Of a stretch of DNA of 10,000 nt, positions 7,001 through 10,000 are shown piece by piece. The stretch lies in NCBI GenBank assembly GCA_030674155.1, contig CM060316.1, forward strand, positions 78,471,672 to 78,481,671. The letters run 5' to 3'. The translations under genes and the position numbers were made by a program. How positions within the stretch are numbered: the first letter of the stretch is position 1; every line of letters begins with the position of its first letter. Below the pieces are notes generated by a model that was given only the letters and a program-made list of their open reading frames with translations, was not told the DNA's origin and searched no databases. Source of the DNA: Stramonita haemastoma. Lineage: Eukaryota; Mollusca; Gastropoda; Neogastropoda; Muricidae.

Positions 7001-8220
7001 CTGATTTGCACATTGAAACTTCACATTTTTCTTTAATCTGAATTTCTAAATATTTAGACAGTTGTCTTTTTCAGGATAAAAAAATATCATAAATCATGTT
7101 TATTTGACACCTTGCTGTTGGAACAATATGTTTAACATGTTCCATAGCTTTTACTTTAGACTCTTGCGTGTAATTGATTTAGCCGTCTGAGAGCTGCTAA
7201 GATAAATAAAAGTTGCTTCTGTGACACTATTGAGGTTGTTAGCTTTAAGACAATAGCAAACGCACACTCTACGATTTGATTCGAAGTTAGTGGGAAGATT
7301 GATGACACAGGATTTTATGTGAATTTTGGCACGATAAGATCATAATTATATGATATGTTATGTATAGCTTATATTTTGTATCTGAACAAAACTGTTTCCT
7401 TTGCTCTGGTGTTTAAGAACAGCTTTTGAGTATCTTTTCTGTAAACTGAAGTCACCATTTAGGAGCGATTTCTGTCATACGTAGCAATTAGTCTTTTTTT
7501 GGTCATTCAGCGCAGCTTCTAGGAAAAGAAACAAACTCTCTCGACTATGAGAAGGAAAGAGGAAGAAAGAGAAATAAGCAATCTAACATGGACACAACTT
7601 TTTTGCTAAGCATATTGGGATATGATGTGTAGTTTGTGTTACTGTTAAGTGTTCCCAAGCGTAACACTCTGGGGGTCACCAGGATATGCACTGTGTCTCA
7701 CTCACAACACTAGTAATCATTCAGATGTCAGAGGCGCTGGACCTGACTTGTCAGGCGCTTAACGGTAGCGGGACGCATTTTCGCTCATAAAACAGACAAT
7801 AGCAGTTGCTGTCTGAGCGTTCGATGAAGAAGTATTTTGCTATATAGACATTCATATTTCAGGTTCAAAGAATTTTTTCTTCTTTATTAAAGAGTTTATG
7901 CTGATATGCTCACAACTTGTCATGGCTGAAGATAACATTGACATAACATTTCAAAACAAAATATGCTGATGCAGGTTTCTATACTTTGCCTACATCAATA
8001 ACTGACAAAGCTTCTCGTCTGGGTTGAAAAAAAAGTGTTCATGTTTTGAGGATACGACATGTATATAAATAAAATGATGTGTCGCAGAAATGAGCAGCTA
8101 GGGAATACATCTTTTTCTTTTCTCTTTGTCCTTTTATATTTCATCTGCTACGCTAAAATGATGTTAGCATATGGTATTATTCAAAGCATATATCAACATT
8201 AAAAAGGCTCGGTTTTATCG
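7001..8220. other. AT-rich stretch without a supported gene
   Basis: Unique AT-rich sequence with no ORF of note and no recognisable RNA gene. It holds the second copy of the short direct repeat (7993-8024) and a perfect 6-bp inverted repeat, CCTGACTTGTCAGG, at 7742-7755. Confidence 0.5.
7993..8024 (+). repeat. Short direct repeat, copy 2
   Basis: Matches 5227-5258: CATCAATAACTGACAAAGCT, then CTGGG after a few changed bases. Same orientation as copy 1. Confidence 0.55.
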
Positions 8221-8221
8221 T

Positions 8222-8223
<2 letters not shown>

Positions 8224-8312
<89 letters not shown>

Positions 8313-8332
8313 GAGAGAGAGAGAGAGAGAGA

Positions 8333-8392
<60 letters not shown>

Positions 8393-8401
8393 GAGACAGA
8401 C

Positions 8402-8444
<43 letters not shown>

Positions 8445-8567
8445 TACAAACACATAGACATACAGACAGACAAACAGATACAGACAAGAAGACATACCAG
8501 CACAGGAGATAGTTAGATAGAAAGACAGACAGACGAGGCAGAGAGAGAGAGAGAGAGAGAGAGAGGG

Positions 8568-8623
<56 letters not shown>

Positions 8624-8627
8624 AGAG

Positions 8628-8713
<86 letters not shown>

Positions 8714-9055
8714 GCACAGACACAGAGACAGAGACAGACAGACAGACAGACAGACAGGCTTGCAGGCAGGCAGACAAACAGACAGAGACAGATACAGAGA
8801 CAGAGACAGCGAGAGACACACAGACACACAAACACACAATCAGACAGAAACAGACAGAGGCAGAGAGACAGAGACGGAGAAGTAGAGACAGAGAGACAGG
8901 GACAAATAGAAGAAACGAAACAACACCAGGCAGACAGACAGGCAAACACACAGATAGGGGACATGCATATTGAGTCCACACCAATCCCAGAGAGACATGA
9001 AAGACAGACATGCAGACAGACAGAAATACATATGGACAGATAGACAAAGAGTCAA
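8224..9055. repeat. Compound GA / GACA microsatellite array, about 830 bp
   Basis: Pure GA runs (about 8224-8332 and 8540-8650) alternate with GACA runs (about 8333-8450 and 8650-8757), followed by a progressively degenerate GACA/CA/GA tail to about 9055. The pattern GA, GACA, GA, GACA suggests a duplicated two-part unit. Long minus-strand ORFs of Ser-Leu and Cys-Leu-Ser-Val repeats and plus-strand Arg-Glu and Thr-Asp-Arg-Gln repeats are by-products of the array. Confidence 0.95.
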
Positions 9056-9347
9056 TACACACTCCACTTTTTTGTTTTGTTTCTACTTTTGTTGCTTTTT
9101 CATATTAAAAAAAATGACTGTTTTCCTTTAGTTTGCAGGCTTTGTAGATTTTGTATCCTGTCATCTCTGATCCCGTTTTTTTTCGGTGTGTTTCTGTAAA
9201 GAAATGTGAATATATGAATGTTCGTGTGCCTGCATGCATGCACGTGTGCGTGCGTGTGTTTATACGCATTCGTATGTGTAGGCTACATGTATGTATAGAT
9301 CTGCGTGTTACGTACGCCTGTGAGGTTTAAAAATTTTTTTTTTTTCA

Positions 9348-9463
9348 CATCCAGTCCTTGTGTGTCAGCAGTTTTGTAAATCTTGTCATCTGTTCCCACT
9401 AGCACACAATGGCCTACTCTTATGAAAAGCGGAACAGGATTTAACGTGAGCGCAAGATGTTCT
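9348..9463 (+). repeat. Dispersed repeat, copy B
   Basis: Starts CATCCAGTCC after a T run and ends GCGCAAGATGTTCT, after which the DNA becomes TG-rich. It aligns over its whole length with copy A (2901-3015, minus). The T run just upstream could be part of the element or its flank. A weaker, uncertain resemblance occurs at about 9132-9174 (GCAGGCTTTGTAGATTTTG, then CATCTCTGATCCC). Confidence 0.85.
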
Positions 9464-9601
9464 GCGTGCGTTCACACATCTACGTATGCGTACGTATGTG
9501 TACGTGAGCTCGCATGTATGTGTATATGCGCATGCATTCACCTACGTGTATCTGTTTGTGTGCGTGTGAAGTCACTTGCGTACTTGTTTTTTTCTTCAGG
9601 A

Positions 9602-9606
9602 TTACA

Positions 9607-9691
<85 letters not shown>

Positions 9692-9704
9692 CGTGCGCGC
9701 GCGC

Positions 9705-9735
<31 letters not shown>

Positions 9736-9746
9736 TGTGTACGTGC
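9602..9746. repeat. (TG)n-(GC)n-(TG)n compound tract
   Basis: TG repeat to 9630, one break in alternation, then 116 bp of unbroken purine-pyrimidine alternation from 9631 to 9746. It includes a GC core of twelve dinucleotides at 9695-9718. All ORFs over it are repeat translations (Cys/Val or Thr/His and Ala/Arg). Confidence 0.95.
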
Positions 9747-9840
9747 TTGTGTGTGCGTAAATGCACGCGTGTGTCAATGTAAGTAGCCAGTAAATGTCTA
9801 TACTCTAAAGAAACAGGAATAAGAAGACATGATACCTCCA

Positions 9841-9849
9841 CTCACCTGT
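9841..9849 (-). other. 5' splice donor, CAG|GTGAGT type
   Basis: The minus strand reads ACAG|GTGAG, continuing with T (9840 outward is TGG). It matches the metazoan donor consensus at every position from -3 to +6. It sits exactly where the 51-codon open frame loses coding character. Confidence 0.55.
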
Positions 9850-10000
9850 TGATTTAGGTACTTGTCTTTGCAAGATCACCAAGTTAGCATTCCCCTCGTT
9901 GCCACAGAAAATATCAGTCACTTGATACAAGGTAGAAGACACACAGGCTTCACAAACAATTGTCTCAGGCAGAAAAAAAGTTACCCTTTGCTCATCAAGG
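9846..10000 (-). CDS. Partial coding exon of an unidentified gene, ending in a splice donor
   Basis: The minus strand enters at the right edge and stays open in one frame for 51 codons. It reads LDEQRVTFFLPETIVCEACV, then SSTLYQVTDIFCGNEGNANL, then VILQRQVPKST, and ends in the donor AACAG|GTGAGT (GT at 9845-9844). The intron phase is 1. The other two minus frames have stops within the first six codons. Beyond the donor the frame runs into low-quality sequence and stops near 9802. The exon has three cysteines (CEAC and FCG), balanced composition and no repeat content, unlike the other ORFs here. Cysteines and beta-type spacing would suit an extracellular domain, but I recognise no family. The exon start lies outside the window. 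If it is real, the DNA to its left on this strand is the following intron. Confidence 0.55.

Noticed and set aside
8199..9062. Long minus-strand ORFs up to 287 codons, rich in Ser-Leu and Cys-Leu-Ser-Val
   Set aside because: They are translations of the GA and GACA microsatellite on the other strand. Composition is fully explained by the repeat, and several frames are open at once.
9383..9841. ORFs on both strands across the TG/GC tract, with methionine starts
   Set aside because: Mostly dinucleotide-repeat translation. The plus-strand start lies in dispersed-repeat copy B, and the minus-strand start lies in the intron next to the exon donor.

Overview
This window looks like non-coding DNA of a metazoan, most likely a mollusc and probably a gastropod. 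There is no bacterial gene density, no operon structure and no ribosome-binding-site pattern. Instead it holds AT-rich unique sequence, very dense microsatellites, decayed non-LTR retrotransposons, a tRNA-derived SINE of a type I recall from marine molluscs, and one short exon-like open stretch ending in a perfect splice donor. The host assignment rests on my recall of repeat families, not on a search.

Layout. Bases 1-862 are a plus-strand, multiply frameshifted fragment of an RTE-like LINE, covering the linker between endonuclease and reverse transcriptase (RT) and the first RT motifs. It is cut off at an ACAG repeat. Bases 1205-2417 hold minus-strand LINE material. A zinc-knuckle C-terminus (2322-2417) is fused to the RT C-terminus of a second, Rex1/CR1-like LINE (1997-2323). 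The second element seems to continue through a TG-rich 3' UTR to a (TTGAC)n tail near 1215. Bases 2420-3372 are mostly simple repeats, plus copy A of a roughly 115-bp dispersed repeat (2901-3015, minus) and a second (TTGAC)n tail (3236-3250, plus). Bases 3772-4115 are a 43-bp minisatellite. Bases 4340-4804 are a GC-richer block with a minus-strand ORF that could be a terminal exon or part of a repeat. Bases 4805-6590 and 7001-8220 are AT-rich and hold no gene I can support. A nearly full-length SINE lies at 6591-7000 (minus). Bases 8224-9055 are a GA/GACA array. Copy B of the dispersed repeat (9348-9463, plus) is followed by a long TG/CG tract. At the right edge, 9846-10000 (minus) reads as a coding exon that runs out of the window.

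The simplest reading is that most or all of the window is intron or downstream DNA of a minus-strand gene whose exon enters at the right edge. Low-complexity runs produce many long but meaningless ORFs, rich in Ser/Leu, Cys/Val, Thr/His or Arg/Glu; these are not annotated as genes. I found no sign of a new enzymatic or defence system. The points most worth checking are the edge exon, the two-copy dispersed repeat, the chimeric LINE junction, the SINE, and the minisatellite that is open in all three minus-strand frames.
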